Positions 1-10,485 of a stretch of DNA of 64,000 nucleotides are shown piece by piece. The stretch spans positions 15,945,127 through 16,009,126 of the forward strand of contig NC_088297.1 of assembly GCF_032854445.1 (NCBI RefSeq), given 5' to 3'. Position 1 is the stretch's first letter, and each line of letters opens with the position of its first letter. The position numbers and the translations under genes are program-made. This DNA is from Liolophura sinensis. Its lineage: Eukaryota; Mollusca; Polyplacophora; Chitonida; Chitonidae. The notes below the pieces were generated by a model, which had not been told where the DNA came from, made no database searches, and saw only the letters and a program-made list of their open reading frames with translations.

Positions 1-199
1 TATTCATGGTGCGATACTTTCGGAGACGGAATGACCACGTATTCATGGTGCGATACTTTCGGAGACGAAATGACCACATATTCATGGTGCGATACTTTCG
101 GAGACGGAATGACCACGTATTCATGTTGCGATACTTTCGGAGACGGAATGACCACGTATCATGGTGCGATACTTTAGGAGACGGGATGACCACGTATGT
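1..199. repeat. 39-bp minisatellite, about 5 copies
   Basis: Head-to-tail copies of a 39-bp unit containing GGTGCGATACTTTCGGAGAC, with few differences between copies; the array runs off the left edge. Because 39 is a multiple of three a reading frame stays open through it, but it encodes only the repeated unit and is not a gene. Confidence 0.95.
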
Positions 200-802
200 T
201 GGATATGTTTAAGCTGCAAACTACTGATATAGACCTATGGCGATACATGTAGATGTATATATTTTGATGGCAGAATTGAAAGTACACGTGTAGGCCTTTT
301 ACGTGTAGGCCTAGTATGTGGTATACAGATCTTCTCCGTGAGTGAATATAACCATGCTGAATATAGTCTATTTCTTTAACTGCTGTTTTATGTCGTACTC
401 AAGAATATTTCACTTGTCCCACGGCAGCCAGCGTTATGGTGAGAGGAACCCGGACAGACAGTTGAATATAATAAAACCACTGTTCCTATTACATTGAAAT
501 TCCCCCCATTTTTTTACACTTTGTTTACCACCATGTAAGGACGTTAATATGATAATTTCCAGCAACAATCATACAAAATAGCACTATTTCTTATGTTCGC
601 GAGTAGGTCTATACAGTTTGTGATGTGTGCAATGCATTCTAAAATAGAGATGTACCTACTGCCTCCGTTGAGATTACATTCAGTACCGTAGGATCACGTA
701 GAAAGGCGTGTGATCTCGAATGGGGTGCAACGATGTGCATGATCGAGTTCACGATACATAAAGGCCTATTTAGGCCTACATATGTAGTATCATGACTTTT
801 CA

Positions 803-805
<3 letters not shown>
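200..805. other. Non-coding stretch, no gene seen
   Basis: Apart from a SINE tail fragment at 381-460 I see no exon, RNA gene or repeat. It lies upstream of the likely CENPO promoter. Confidence 0.5.
381..460 (-). mobile_element. SINE family 1, tail fragment
   Basis: The reverse complement of the family tail (GTACTCAAGAATATTTCACT) followed by the start of the body. The tRNA-like head is missing. Confidence 0.75.

Positions 806-857
<52 letters not shown>
806..857. repeat. (TG)n microsatellite
   Basis: Uninterrupted run of about 25 TG dinucleotides. A reading frame across it codes only for Cys-Val repeats and is an artefact. Confidence 0.98.
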
Positions 858-859
<2 letters not shown>

Positions 860-1448
860 GAAATATTGATAATAATCGAAATATTGATACAACTGGAAAA
901 AATTGGAATTGTACTGTTTTTTTCCACCAGATAAATGTTTCGTGTCTAGCACGATATTTCGATGGTCCGTTTTCGTATATTTTTACTTAAAAATTGAAGT
1001 CAAGATTTTTAACACAGCCTGTCAGCATTTGGCGGGGAAAAGAAAAAGCGGTTGACTGAGCGTGAGCGCGAGGTAGGTGCGATTACCTGAAGGCTTTCTC
1101 TGTGTGTTAAGATGCGACTGGATTTTTTCGAGATAAGAAATGATTCTTTTATTGCTGTTCTTTGTTTTCACCGGTGAAAGTACTGATTTGGAGAACATTT
1201 CAATAGTTGTTCCGTCTATCATGCGACGGTTCCCCTAATCGGAGAACAACAACAACATGATGCAAAACAACTTTTGAGAGATAACGTTACCCGCTTATTT
1301 CAATCTAGCAATGTTTTGTCGTCCTCGATCCATGACTCACGGAAAACATTAACAACTTACAATTGTTTGAAATCTAAATGTTTGTCAGCAGCTAGCAGTT
1401 TGTATCAATTGTAGTTCTCGCAATCAGTATGACAGGAAAGGGAAAGCA
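858..1448. other. Upstream flank of CENPO, no gene seen
   Basis: Unique-looking sequence with short open frames on both strands and no recognisable product. It may contain distal CENPO promoter sequence. Confidence 0.4.
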
Positions 1449-1507
1449 CCTCGAACGAGGTATTATACCTCAATTGGGGTACCCCTCAATACCTCAATCG
1501 AGGTATT
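1449..1507. promoter_or_regulatory. Cluster of short palindromes upstream of the TATA box
   Basis: Four dyad-symmetric words lie side by side: CCTCGAACGAGG (1449-1460), GAGGTATTATACCTC (1457-1471), GGGGTACCCC (1476-1485) and AATACCTCAATCGAGGTATT (1488-1507). The shared word is ATACCTC or its complement GAGGTAT. The cluster ends 8 bp before a TATA box, so a set of operator-like binding sites is a reasonable reading; the factor is unknown. Confidence 0.45.
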
Positions 1508-1514
1508 ACGCCGC

Positions 1515-1549
1515 TATAAAAGGTAAACTCGTTCTGCAGCTCCTCACTT
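1515..1549 (+). promoter_or_regulatory. CENPO: TATA box plus initiator, probable CENPO core promoter
   Basis: TATAAAA at 1515-1521 is followed by an initiator-like CTCACTT at 1543-1549. Its A (1546) lies 31 bp from the first T of the TATA box, the expected spacing for RNA polymerase II. A GTAAGT donor follows at 1570, which would leave a 24-nt non-coding first exon (1546-1569) spliced to the acceptor just before the CENPO start codon. Assignment to CENPO is by position and strand. Confidence 0.4.
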
Positions 1550-1687
1550 GATCAATATCGCCAGCTAAAGTAAGTAAACAACCACAACACAGATTACTCT
1601 CCATCGACCCAGCAACCTGTTTTGAAATAATTTAGTAACATTTCATACTAGGCCTACATGAAGTTTGAAGAGCAGACCATATGGAGA

Positions 1688-1827
1688 AAGCAACCTGTGG
1701 ATGGTCGTGTTTCCTACGGGCGCTGCCTGATTTCCTCCCACCATTATACTGGCCGCCGGCGTATAAATGAAATGTTCTTGAGTACGACATAAAAAGCCAA
1801 TCATATAAATAATTAAATAAATAAGCA
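1688..1827 (+). mobile_element. SINE family 1, 3' half
   Basis: Body word AACCTGTGGATGGTCGTG, then the tail GAAATGTTCTTGAGTACG and an AT-rich end. It lies in the presumed 5'-UTR intron of CENPO. The head is missing. Confidence 0.8.
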
Positions 1828-2564
1828 ATATACCTTGCTATTTCGTTTCATTATAGGCTACCTTTACAGGTTTATTTCTACCCTAAATAACTGATATTTT
1901 CCTAACTTTTGTTCCCCCACGTGTGCGCTGATTTTCACTCTGTCTGCCATGAACCATGTGACTGCGGAAAGTCGTGTACTTTGAAAGCTATGTAGATATT
2001 TCTGTGGTTGTCTAGTTTACATATGCACCATAACACAAGATACGGTAGGCTGTTTGTGATAAACTGATATTATATATTTTTTTTTTTTTTTAATAAAATG
2101 CGACTTGTTTATGTTTCGCCAGAAATGCCAATCTTTGCCTTGGGTTTACAACATCACATGGTAGAATCTGCACACAGAAAACAAGCAGAAGGCCTTTAGA
2201 GCATTATACATGCTTTCAACGTCTAATTTCATTGAATGACAGTTAATCTGCCCATTATGACCCTGGCGGTGTGATTTGTCACTTAAATGTTCTGAATAAC
2301 AGAATTACCAGCAGAATATCATTTATGGAACAGAATATTGATTTTTGTCATACTTTAAATTAAGTTTTACCAGGCCAAATATTCCGACTAAAATTACAGT
2401 ATTGTGATAGGCCTGGTGGCATGCTGCTAAAGTTAGAGTCAGAAGTCATGCCATGAGAAAAAAAAAACAACCTTTCCAAACAACTTTGCTCATGCTAAAT
2501 TACCCACCTTATTCTCTTGTTTTAGTAGGAGTGAAATATTCTGTTTCCTATTTTCGTAGCAGAA

Positions 2565-2759
2565 ATGAAAACAGTTATAAGCATGGGTGAAGTAGATGTC
2601 TTGGAAGGATTGGATGTACTAGAGAAAGAAATAGCAACCAAGTCCCACATACGAAAGGAAAAACAGAGAAGTGCCAGCAGACTTAAAGTGCTGAGGGAAA
2701 AATGTGAGTCACTGAGAAAAAGAAAGGAGCACCTGGAAGAAAAACTTCAAAGTGAACTG
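2565..2759 (+). CDS. CENPO: CENPO coding exon 1 (residues 1-65)
   Basis: Preceded by a tandem TAGCAG acceptor (2557-2562) in the 5'-UTR; donor GTAATG at 2760, phase 0. Encodes the N-terminal coiled coil, rich in Glu, Lys and Arg with Leu spacing. Reading past the donor gives a spurious frame to 2888. Confidence 0.85.
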
Positions 2760-5700
2760 GTAATGTACTTTCTTGTTTCATGGATATTAATGATTTCAAA
2801 GACGGCCCTTGGTTCATTTGTTGTTCTCCTTACAGCTCTTGGACCTTCAGACTTTATAGATCCTCGCTGTTTCGGCTGTGGTCAGTAAGTTTGTCAGATA
2901 CCTGGGCCTGGTAATTGGAATGGCCGCACTGGTTTACTTGAAGCTAACCATGGATCTCGGCTGTGATCTTTGAATATGGGGGTTAGGAGTAAATCATTGC
3001 CGAGGAGTCTTCCAGGTTAAAACATTGGTATTTAAGAACAACAAAAATCAGAAGCAAAAAAAATCCATGTAAAATGAACCAATACATGCATTAACAGGGC
3101 AAAACATTTTACCAAGACATTCTCTCCCAATTTTTTTCCACATTTTGCAGCCTTTACAATCAGTAAATCCAAGATGATTCACAGTTGTAACTTACACACA
3201 CATACCATGTCAACATCATGACCTAATAAATCATTGTTCCTCGCCGGGCATACGTGGTTGACCTTTCCCGACGCTGCTACATGTATGTTTTGATCAGCTG
3301 GTTGTCAGTTTTGGGGCTAAGGGTCTGGGGCTAAGGGTGGCCAGCATCCCCGCGTGTCTGTATACATAAGCCACCCTTAGGTCGAGGTCTCAGGCTGAGG
3401 GTGGCCAGCATCCCCACGTGTCAGTATGCATAAGCCACTCTTAGGCCGAGGTCTCGGGCTAAGGGTGGCCAGCATCCCCGCGTGTCAGTATACATAAGCC
3501 ACCCTTAGGCCGAGGTTTCGGGGTAAGGGTGGCCAGCGTCCCCGTGTATCAGTATACATAAGCCACGCTTAGGCCGAGGCGAAATGACCTACAAAGATAC
3601 ATCAACAACTTTCATCAACAATGTACTAGTCATTAACTCTTCTTGCCTTCATTTTCAAAAGAAAGCTTATGATTCAGCAGCTAACTGACAACATGTGGAA
3701 AAGCTTTGCGTAGCATCTTTTTGACACAATTCGGGGCCTCCATGGCTCAGTTGGGTAGAGCGCTAGCGCAGCCTAATGACCCAGGAATCTCTCACCACTG
3801 CCTTTGAAAATTGCCTTGAAAATAATTAACTGGCAGTTCACACAAAACAGGTATGATGTGTTTGTGTACAGGTACTTGAAACATGATCTGTATGTGTAAA
3901 TAATATATTTGTGTACATGTACTATAAGTCCAATCGGTGTGTACATTATGTATTAGTATACATGTACTGTAAGTCCAATCTGTGTGTTCATTATATATTT
4001 GTGTTCATGTGCTGTAAGTCCAATCTGTGTGTACATTATGTATTTGTGTGCATTATATACAGTATTTGTGTGCCTATAGGTCATGGATTCAGAGGAGGGG
4101 ATTATCGAGACTGTGACATCTGTGTGGAAGTCAAGACTGGATGAGTGTCTCAAAATCTACAGATTAACAGGTGAGTTCTAGTTATAATATAGCAGTACGG
4201 ACCAGAAATCAACAAGCATTCAGGTAACTTCAACAAATCAACGGTTGGAGTGCTCCGTATTTGAATAGTCTCCAACGCAAGAGATCAGAATTTTGGAGGT
4301 GATTTGGCACTGGGTAATTTGAGCATTATGGTAAACTACTTCAAGCAGTTTTCATAACAATTAAAGCTGTCATCCAACAGTGTTGCCAGGGTCCAGGAGA
4401 CTAGACTTTTACCACTTCTGGTAGCCTGGTGCCTATAAAGCTCATGATAATGGTAAAAAACACGAAAAAATGTAATGGAATGTACTGGATTTGAACCCTA
4501 CACTGCCAAGCACCATTTACTATTGGCCAATTACTGAAGACTGGAATAGAGAATAGGTGGCTTTGATCTTCTGCTATTGCCCCAGGACAAAAGGCAGAAA
4601 GAACATATTGTTGTGAAGTTGGGAAGAAGACAGGAAGAATACATTGTGGCAGAGCTGATGAGGGTTCCCACAGTAAACTGCATTAAATGGTTTCATGCAG
4701 TCTAGCACAAAGCTCCTGTGTTATTTACATAGGATGTGTTTGTAAAATTTTTCTAGGTTTTTTGGTCAAAATTTGCGAACAACACAAAGTACAAAAGTAA
4801 TTCTTGCAGATTTGTAATTGTGACATCACTTGGTACCAGATAGTGTATTTATTTAATGATTTTAATCAGTTTTAAAAATTGACCTGCTTTTGAACCAAGT
4901 TCATTGGTCAGTTTTGGCCTTACATACATACAAGACTTCACAGTTTTTTACAATAAGGTTTGGGCCACCTAAAAACTGTAAACGAAAAGTTTATCTCGAC
5001 AGGTTTAGCCATTTTGGAGAAAAAGATTTTTATTAGCTCATCAAATAAAATTCAAAATGGCTGCTAAATCACGTGACTGGTAAAACAGTAGAAAACGTCA
5101 AAAGTTGCTTTATATGTTCCTGCATGTTCCTTATTAAGACCCCAAAGTTTGGTTTTTCTACTTTTACCAGTTTTGGAGATATTGCATGACTTGCCCAAGA
5201 ATAATAATAATAATAATTTGAGCAATTTCAACAGGTGTCCTGCTAGGATGCTAGCGTGGACCCCTAATAATAATCCGAATGATTTCAAGAGGTATCCCGC
5301 TATGATACTAGCATGGACCACTAATTATTATTGAATTTTTTTTTGTTGGTTTGTATGTATGGCGATTCATACAAAGAAGAGTGCTGTAATTTGTATACAA
5401 AGATCAGTACTGTGATATCCATACAAAGATCAGTACTGTGATATCCATACAGAGATCAGTACTTTGATATCCATGCAAAGATCAGTACTGTGATATTCAT
5501 ACAAAGATCAGCACTGTGATATTCCTACAAAGATCAGTACTGTGATATCCATACAAAGATCAGCACTGTGATATTCATACAAAGATCAGCACTGTGATAT
5601 CCATACAAAGATCAGCACTGTGATATCCATACAAAGATCAGTACTGTGATATCCATACAGAGATCAGTACTTTGATATCCATGCAAAGATCAGTACTGTG

Positions 5701-8700
5701 ATATTCATACAAAGATCAGCACTGTGATATTCATACAAAGATCAGCACTGTGATATCCATACAAAGATCAGTACTGTGATATCCATACAAAGATCAGTAC
5801 TGTGATATCCATACAGAGATCAGTACTGTGATATTCATACAAAGATCAGTACTGTGATATCCATACAAAGATCAGTACTGTGATATCCATACAAAGACCA
5901 GTACTGTGATATCCATACAAAGATCAGTACTGTGATATCCATACAGTGATCAGTACTGTTATATCCATACAAAGACCAGTACTGTGATATCCATACAAAG
6001 ATCAGTACTGTGATATCCATACAGTGATCAGTACTGTTATATCCATACAGAGATCAGTACTGTGATATCCATACAAAGATCAGTACTGTGATATCCATAC
6101 AGTGATCAGTACTGTGATATCCATACAGAGATCAGTACTGTGATATTCATACAAAGATCAGTACTGTGATATTCATACAAAGATCAGTACTGTGATATCC
6201 ATACAAAGACCAGTACTGTGATATCCATACAAAGATCAGTACTGTGATATCCATACAGAGATCAGTACTTTGATATCCATACAGAGATCAGTACTGTGAC
6301 CCTTGTACAAATATCAGCGTTGTCATTTTTTACAGCAACAGTTTATTTATGATTTCAGGTGATATTGAATGATGAACTGCAATATTTAGAATTATCCAAC
6401 ATAATGTTGTTTACAAAATGTTTGTCGTTCATCTCTCTTTGATTTTAGTACGTCGCTTTGTCAGTTGCGGTGTGTGCCATTCATGTTTAAAAAAATGTAA
6501 CAGTATTCTGTCACAACATTTACAGTCAGATGTACCCGGGCCTTTTCGACTTCATAAATGTTTTAAAATCCAAGGGAAATCAGGCGTGGCTTTTTAAACA
6601 ACTTAAGGAGTGTAAATATTTGTGGGGTTCTTTTCTGGTCAAAAATAACCTACAATTATATACACGTAAACAAAATGTCAAACATGTCAACTGTCTTCAG
6701 TGACCATCACTTGTAGACCAAAAACCTTGACAGTTTACAATTTATTCATCTAAACCTTTATTAAATGTTTTCAAAAGAAATTTCAGTTTGAATTATCCTT
6801 CTATTTGGAACTCCATAACAGGAATATCAGCCAGCAGCCTCGATGAGACGTCAATGTTAGTTCGCTTTGATACGTCATTTGAGGGGCAGTTCCACGAGCC
6901 ATACTTCCTGGAACTTGTGAAGACTCACCGCATGATGATTCGCCAGCACACCATTCCTGCGTTTGTGCCAGTACAGTGGCTGGTAGAACGATACTTTCCA
7001 GACAGCCTGCAGGCTTTCTTGCGACTGATAAGCGACCACCTTGTGGCATTTGTGCGCAGACGAGAAGACCTGAAGAGAGCTCAAGTGAGTTGAGCCGATG
7101 ATGCTTTTATCTCTTGAGAAAACTGCTCTAAAACAGGAAAGGTTATTGGTGTGAAATGAAATATTTATTTCATTGGTGTTTTACGCCGTTGCCAAGAATA
7201 TTTCACTAATACATGTACAACGAAGACCAGCATTATTATGGGAGGAAACCAGGCAGAATGGCAAACCGAGGGGGGAATCACACGACCATCCACAGGTTGC
7301 TGGCAGACCTTCCCACGTACAGTCAGAAAGGAAACCAGCATGAGCTTGACTTGAACTCACAATGACCGCATTGGAGGGAGGCTCCTGGGTCATTATGCTG
7401 TGCTGACAGCAGTTTGGGAGCCCAAACATTTTCCATAATAAAAGTGGCTGTAGATATGGCCCTAGATATGGCCCTGTAACCACGGAGGCCCCCTAATCAA
7501 ATATAGATGAATATATAAACAACCAGCATGATGTACATGTGTATTTAGGATCAGGATACAATTGTTCAGAAAGTGCTGTATTCTCTTTATATGGTTAATA
7601 AGCATTCAAGACAGTCCTGCATTCTGCTCAGATTGTCCATGTGTATTCAAGACAATCCTGTGTTCTGCTCAGATTGTCCTGGTGTATTCAAGACAATCCT
7701 GTATTCTGCTCAGATTGTCCTGATGTATTCAAGACAATCCTGCATTCTGCTCAGATTGTCCATGTGTATTCAAGACAATCCTGCATTCTGCTCAGATTGT
7801 CCATGTGTATTCAAGACAATCCTGTGGTCTGCTCAGATTGTCCTGGGGTATTCAAGACAATCCTGCATTCAGCTCATATTGCCCATGTGTATTCAAGACA
7901 ATCCTGTATTCTGCACAGATTGTCCATGTATATTCAAGACAATCCTGTATTTTACAGATTGTCCGTGTGTATTCAAGACAATCATGAATTCTGTTTTTTC
8001 GCATTTTAATACTTTTTTCAACCAAGACAATTCTGCATTCTGTTCAGTATTGATTTTGGACATTTGTTTCAGGAATTACTGCAGATCCGTGGATATATCA
8101 TCGGTGAAATATCATACACGCTAGCCGTTGATGTTGTACAGTTTCACACAGAGCGTGATACACTGGCAGGTCCTGCTCTAGATGTTGTACTCCGCTTTAA
8201 CGATCTGCTACATTTGACACCAAGTTCAGCCTCAATCAAAGGTTCGTTTTTTAAATTATTTATTTGATTGGTATTTTCCACTTATACAACAGAGATCTTT
8301 GTAATATATTCCTTGTTAACAAAACACAAGTGCACATAATGGTAGGTTTAAAGAGTCTAGATATTCATTTTAAGGTCTTTGTCTGCTCAGAAAGCAAACC
8401 ACCACTGTTAATACATGTATTACATATCGTCTTCACTTTGGTTAGTTTGGTTACATGCAAATTATTTCCTTTCAACTGGCAGACTGGACACCTCAAGGGT
8501 AAGTTCAATTCTAGCCTTGGATAGGACAGCCTTGCTGATACTGTTATGGTTTGTTTATATTTGTTTTAAGATTTCTTCCTTGTATCGTTGAATAGGAATA
8601 TGTGCTTGTGCAGTTGTTGTATTCACTTCTCATGATATTTTGAATTGTTATAAATTCTCTGAAATTTAATTCCTCCTGTGCACCAAAGCACTGCTACCAT

Positions 8701-9139
8701 GATGTAGTCAAGCTTATCAAGGGAGACAACTTCATCTCTCCGGCTTCTGTCCAACATTGAGGCAGGCATTTTCTGTTTTGAAATTTTCATTTAATAAAGC
8801 AAATAGAAAAGGCTAGCTTGTCAGTTCTCAAATGGAGAGGAAAACCTTCAAAACATTTAAATTATATAACTGAAATAATCTGATCACCAATCAAACAAAT
8901 GAATAAGTTAACCAATGATATTAATTTAATTTCTCTTTGCTTCAGCTATAGGAGAGCCAGCGGAACCCTTGGAACAGATAGAAGACTGGCAGAAGCTGTT
9001 GATGTCTGGTCCTCCTTCAGAAACTTTACATTTTCTTTGCCCTGAAAGAGAAGAGGAGAGTGCTGATCAGTCAGAGATTAGTATGAGTGACTCAGAATCA
9101 AGTGCTCATCTGTCACAGAACACTGTCAGTGACTGGTAG
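2565..9139 (+). CDS. CENPO: Centromere protein O (CENP-O / Mcm21), complete five-exon coding region
   Basis: Coding exons 2565-2759, 4080-4170, 6822-7084, 8073-8241 and 8946-9139 join to 912 nt, 303 codons plus TAG, against about 300 residues in human CENP-O. All introns are GT-AG and the phases (0,1,0,1) agree. Residues about 10-65 are a charged coiled coil. Residues 95-125 carry the family signature: TGIS, then DTSFEGQFHEPYFLELV, then IPAFVPVQWL. The C-terminus (about 240-265) matches the conserved block around a Trp and ETLHFL; the last 30 residues are acidic and Ser-rich. CENP-O belongs to the CENP-O/P/Q/U/R group of the constitutive centromere network at the inner kinetochore, pairing with CENP-P through RWD-type folds. 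The identification rests on recalled similarity to vertebrate CENP-O. The ATG at 2565 is the first after the acceptor; a second in-frame Met lies at codon 7. Confidence 0.87.
3315..3582. repeat. 64-bp minisatellite, about 4 copies
   Basis: Units begin at 3329, 3393, 3457 and 3521, exactly 64 bp apart. Each starts with GGCTAAGGGTGGCC and ends with AGCCACCCTTAGGCC, so the ends are inverted copies and each unit can fold back. Confidence 0.93.
3733..3805 (+). mobile_element. SINE family 1, tRNA-like head only
   Basis: GGGGCCTCCATGGCTCAGTT then GGGTAGAGCGCTAGCGCAG is the polymerase III A-box part of the head, followed by AATGACCCAGG. The copy stops after about 70 bp with no body or tail. It is not a functional tRNA gene: no anticodon arm or acceptor stem can be closed. 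Confidence 0.8.
3868..4065. repeat. About 47-bp minisatellite, about 4 copies
   Basis: Repeats of a unit with TGTACATGTACT and TAAGTCCAATC, diverged between copies, ending a few bases before the CENPO exon 2 acceptor. Confidence 0.85.
4080..4170 (+). CDS. CENPO: CENPO coding exon 2 (residues 66-95)
   Basis: Acceptor TATAG at 4075-4079, donor GTGAGT at 4171, phase 1. Encodes VMDSEEGIIETVTSVWKSRL then DECLKIYRLT, the amphipathic helix leading into the TGIS start of the conserved domain. Confidence 0.85.
4171..6821 (+). other. CENPO intron holding a large 26-bp satellite array
   Basis: GT-AG intron of 2651 bp. Apart from the array at 5371-6312 it shows AT-rich sequence and no second gene. Confidence 0.8.
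5371..6312. repeat. 26-bp satellite array, about 36 copies
   Basis: Unit ATACAAAGATCAGTACTG plus TGATATCC, 26 bp, tandem for about 940 bp. Each unit contains the palindromes AGTACT and GATATC. Variant units recur at a distance of 208 bp (for example CCATGCAAAG at 5471 and 5679), which is eight units and shows a higher-order period. Confidence 0.97.
6822..7084 (+). CDS. CENPO: CENPO coding exon 3 (residues 96-183)
   Basis: Acceptor ACAG at 6818-6821, donor GTGAGT at 7085, phase 0. Carries the core RWD-like region: DTSFEGQFHEPYFLELV, then HTIPAFVPVQWLVERYF, then the helix LQAFLRLISDHLVAFVRRRE. This is the most conserved part of the protein. Confidence 0.9.
7161..7495 (-). mobile_element. SINE family 1, near full length
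   Basis: In minus orientation: tail (ATTGGTGTTTTACGCCG), body (CACGACCATCCACAGGTTGC), then head with the B-box-like GACTTGAACTCACA and ACGGAGGCCCCC. A stretch at about 7405-7475 with a repeated ATATGGCCCTAG is foreign to other copies and probably a small internal insertion. Confidence 0.88.
7600..7990. repeat. 41-bp minisatellite, about 9 copies
   Basis: Unit ATTCTGCTCAGATTGTCC then ATGTGTATTCAAGACAATCC. GATTGTC and GACAATC in each unit are reverse complements, so every unit can form a short hairpin. Long open frames across it (to about 180 codons) are artefacts. Confidence 0.95.
8073..8241 (+). CDS. CENPO: CENPO coding exon 4 (residues 184-239)
   Basis: Acceptor TTTCAG at 8067-8072, donor GTTCGT at 8242, phase 1. 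Encodes the second conserved half, including YTLAVDVVQFHTERD and DVVLRFNDLLHL. Confidence 0.85.
8242..8945 (+). other. CENPO last intron
   Basis: GT-AG intron of 704 bp ending in CTTTGCTTCAG. The only CENPO intron without a clear tandem array. Confidence 0.8.
8946..9139 (+). CDS. CENPO: CENPO coding exon 5 (residues 240-303 and stop)
   Basis: Acceptor GCTTCAG, phase 1, stop TAG at 9137-9139. Encodes QIEDWQKLLMSGPPSETLHF, a conserved C-terminal block, then an acidic Ser-rich tail. I see no canonical AATAAA within 500 bp downstream, so the 3' end is not placed. Confidence 0.85.
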
Positions 9140-9255
9140 ATAATAATATGAGTGACTTCAAATGAACTCATCAGTGACAGAATAGTATCAGCAACTTAAA
9201 AAGATTAAGTGCTATAAACATATTTATTGTGATGCCAAACTAAAACGCTATGCCC

Positions 9256-9545
9256 GGAGACACAACTCGTGAAACCCCACAAAGTCACGGTATATTATTA
9301 TCATACTACAGGACATGACATCCGACCCAGTCACAGTGTATTGTTTTTATACTGACACCAGACGACACCCAACCCAGTCGCAGTGTATAAATAGTATGCT
9401 GACATGAGACATGACATCCGGCCCAGACACAGTATATTATTATCATACTGACACCAGATGTGACACCTGAGACAGTCACAGTATATTATTATTATACTGA
9501 CACCATATGTGACACCTGACACCGTCACAGTATATAATTATTATA
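9256..9545. repeat. About 49-bp minisatellite, about 6 copies
   Basis: CAGTCACAGTATATTATTAT-type words recur at about 9283, 9331, 9376, 9424, 9473 and 9524, joined by CATACTGACACCAGA. It lies just downstream of CENPO and may fall in its 3'-UTR. Confidence 0.9.
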
Positions 9546-9810
9546 TGAATGTCAGACACTTCCCCCAAATATGTACATGCATAACCATGAAATGAACTCT
9601 CCGGGTCACAAATTCCAGTTATAGGAGAACTTTTACAAGACAATGAAATCAGGAAATCATGCATCATCCTATAAACAAATTCATAATTTCGTAAATTAAG
9701 GGGACGAAATGTGTTGGAAGACCTAGTAATGTGATGTAGACACAATGAAATCTACTACACCGTATAACAATACTAAATGTATTTTGTTAAAAGCTCAGTA
9801 CTCAGTCATG

Positions 9811-10069
9811 CAGGGAGCCGAAGTGGTTAGAGTGCCAGCATGGCGCAATGACCCAGGAACCTCCCACCAATGCGGTCGCTGTGAATTCTAGTCCAGCTCA
9901 TGCTGACTTCCTCTCAAGCCATACGTGGAAAAGTCTGCCAATAACTTGCGGATGGTCGTGGGTTTCCCTAGGGCTCTGCCTGGTTTTGCCACACCATATT
10001 GCTGACTGTCGTCGTATAAGTGAAATATTTTTGACAACGGCTTAAACCACCAATCAAATAAATAAACCA
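9811..10069 (+). mobile_element. SINE family 1, full length
   Basis: Head AGGGAGCCGAAGTGGTTAG, B-box-like GTGAATTCTAGTCCAGC, body GCGGATGGTCGTGGGTTTCC, tail AAGTGAAATATTTTTGAC and the AAATAAATA end. Diverged from the other copies, so old. Confidence 0.9.
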
Positions 10070-10485
10070 ATACTCGGGCCTTCCGATTCAGCGTATGCGT
10101 TTTAATTGTTAGCGGTGATTCGACACTGAGTTTGCTCAGTCTAGTGTTCGTTGAAGACCACGAGTCTTCCAGCAATACGGATGGTTTATGTGCATATTTG
10201 TATCATGCCTGTAGGACGACAACACACGTGTTAAAGTTTGTCAGGAACTCGCCAAATGGTCAGTACCACTCACACACGGGTTTGTCAGTTTTCTCTGCTC
10301 ATAAAACTGACCATCATTGTGTAAGTAAAATTCTTGATATGCATACATGTATGTATGACATTAAACAATAGTGAAAATTATACGAATATGGAAATACTGT
10401 ATGCAAGGGAATGACGGAGGAGGTTTTCAATATGACTGCAATGTCTTGACAGTTTAATATACGTAAGATATATATGTGTGTGTGA
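10070..10485. other. Non-coding stretch, no gene seen
   Basis: Short unrelated open frames only; a small TATATGTGTGTG run near 10470-10485. Confidence 0.4.

Larger units (their letters stand above)
2760..4079 (+). other. CENPO intron with two minisatellites and a SINE head
   Basis: GT-AG intron of 1320 bp. It holds a 64-bp tandem repeat (3315-3582), a SINE head fragment (3733-3805) and a roughly 47-bp tandem repeat (3868-4065) that runs almost to the acceptor. Confidence 0.8.
7085..8072 (+). other. CENPO intron with a full SINE and a 41-bp minisatellite
   Basis: GT-AG intron of 988 bp, more than two thirds of it a SINE (7161-7495) and a tandem array (7600-7990). Confidence 0.85.

Noticed and set aside
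808-990. Open frame beginning with Cys-Val repeats
   Set aside because: Translation of the (TG)n microsatellite followed by unrelated sequence.
3733-3805. Possible tRNA gene
   Set aside because: The A-box-like sequence is part of the SINE head found throughout the window; no closed cloverleaf or anticodon arm can be drawn.
5371-6312. Possible CRISPR array
   Set aside because: Direct head-to-tail repeats without unique spacers, in an intron of an animal gene.
7573-8124. 183-codon plus-strand open frame
   Set aside because: Almost entirely translation of the 41-bp minisatellite. It overlaps CENPO exon 4 at its end in another frame and has no independent coding evidence.
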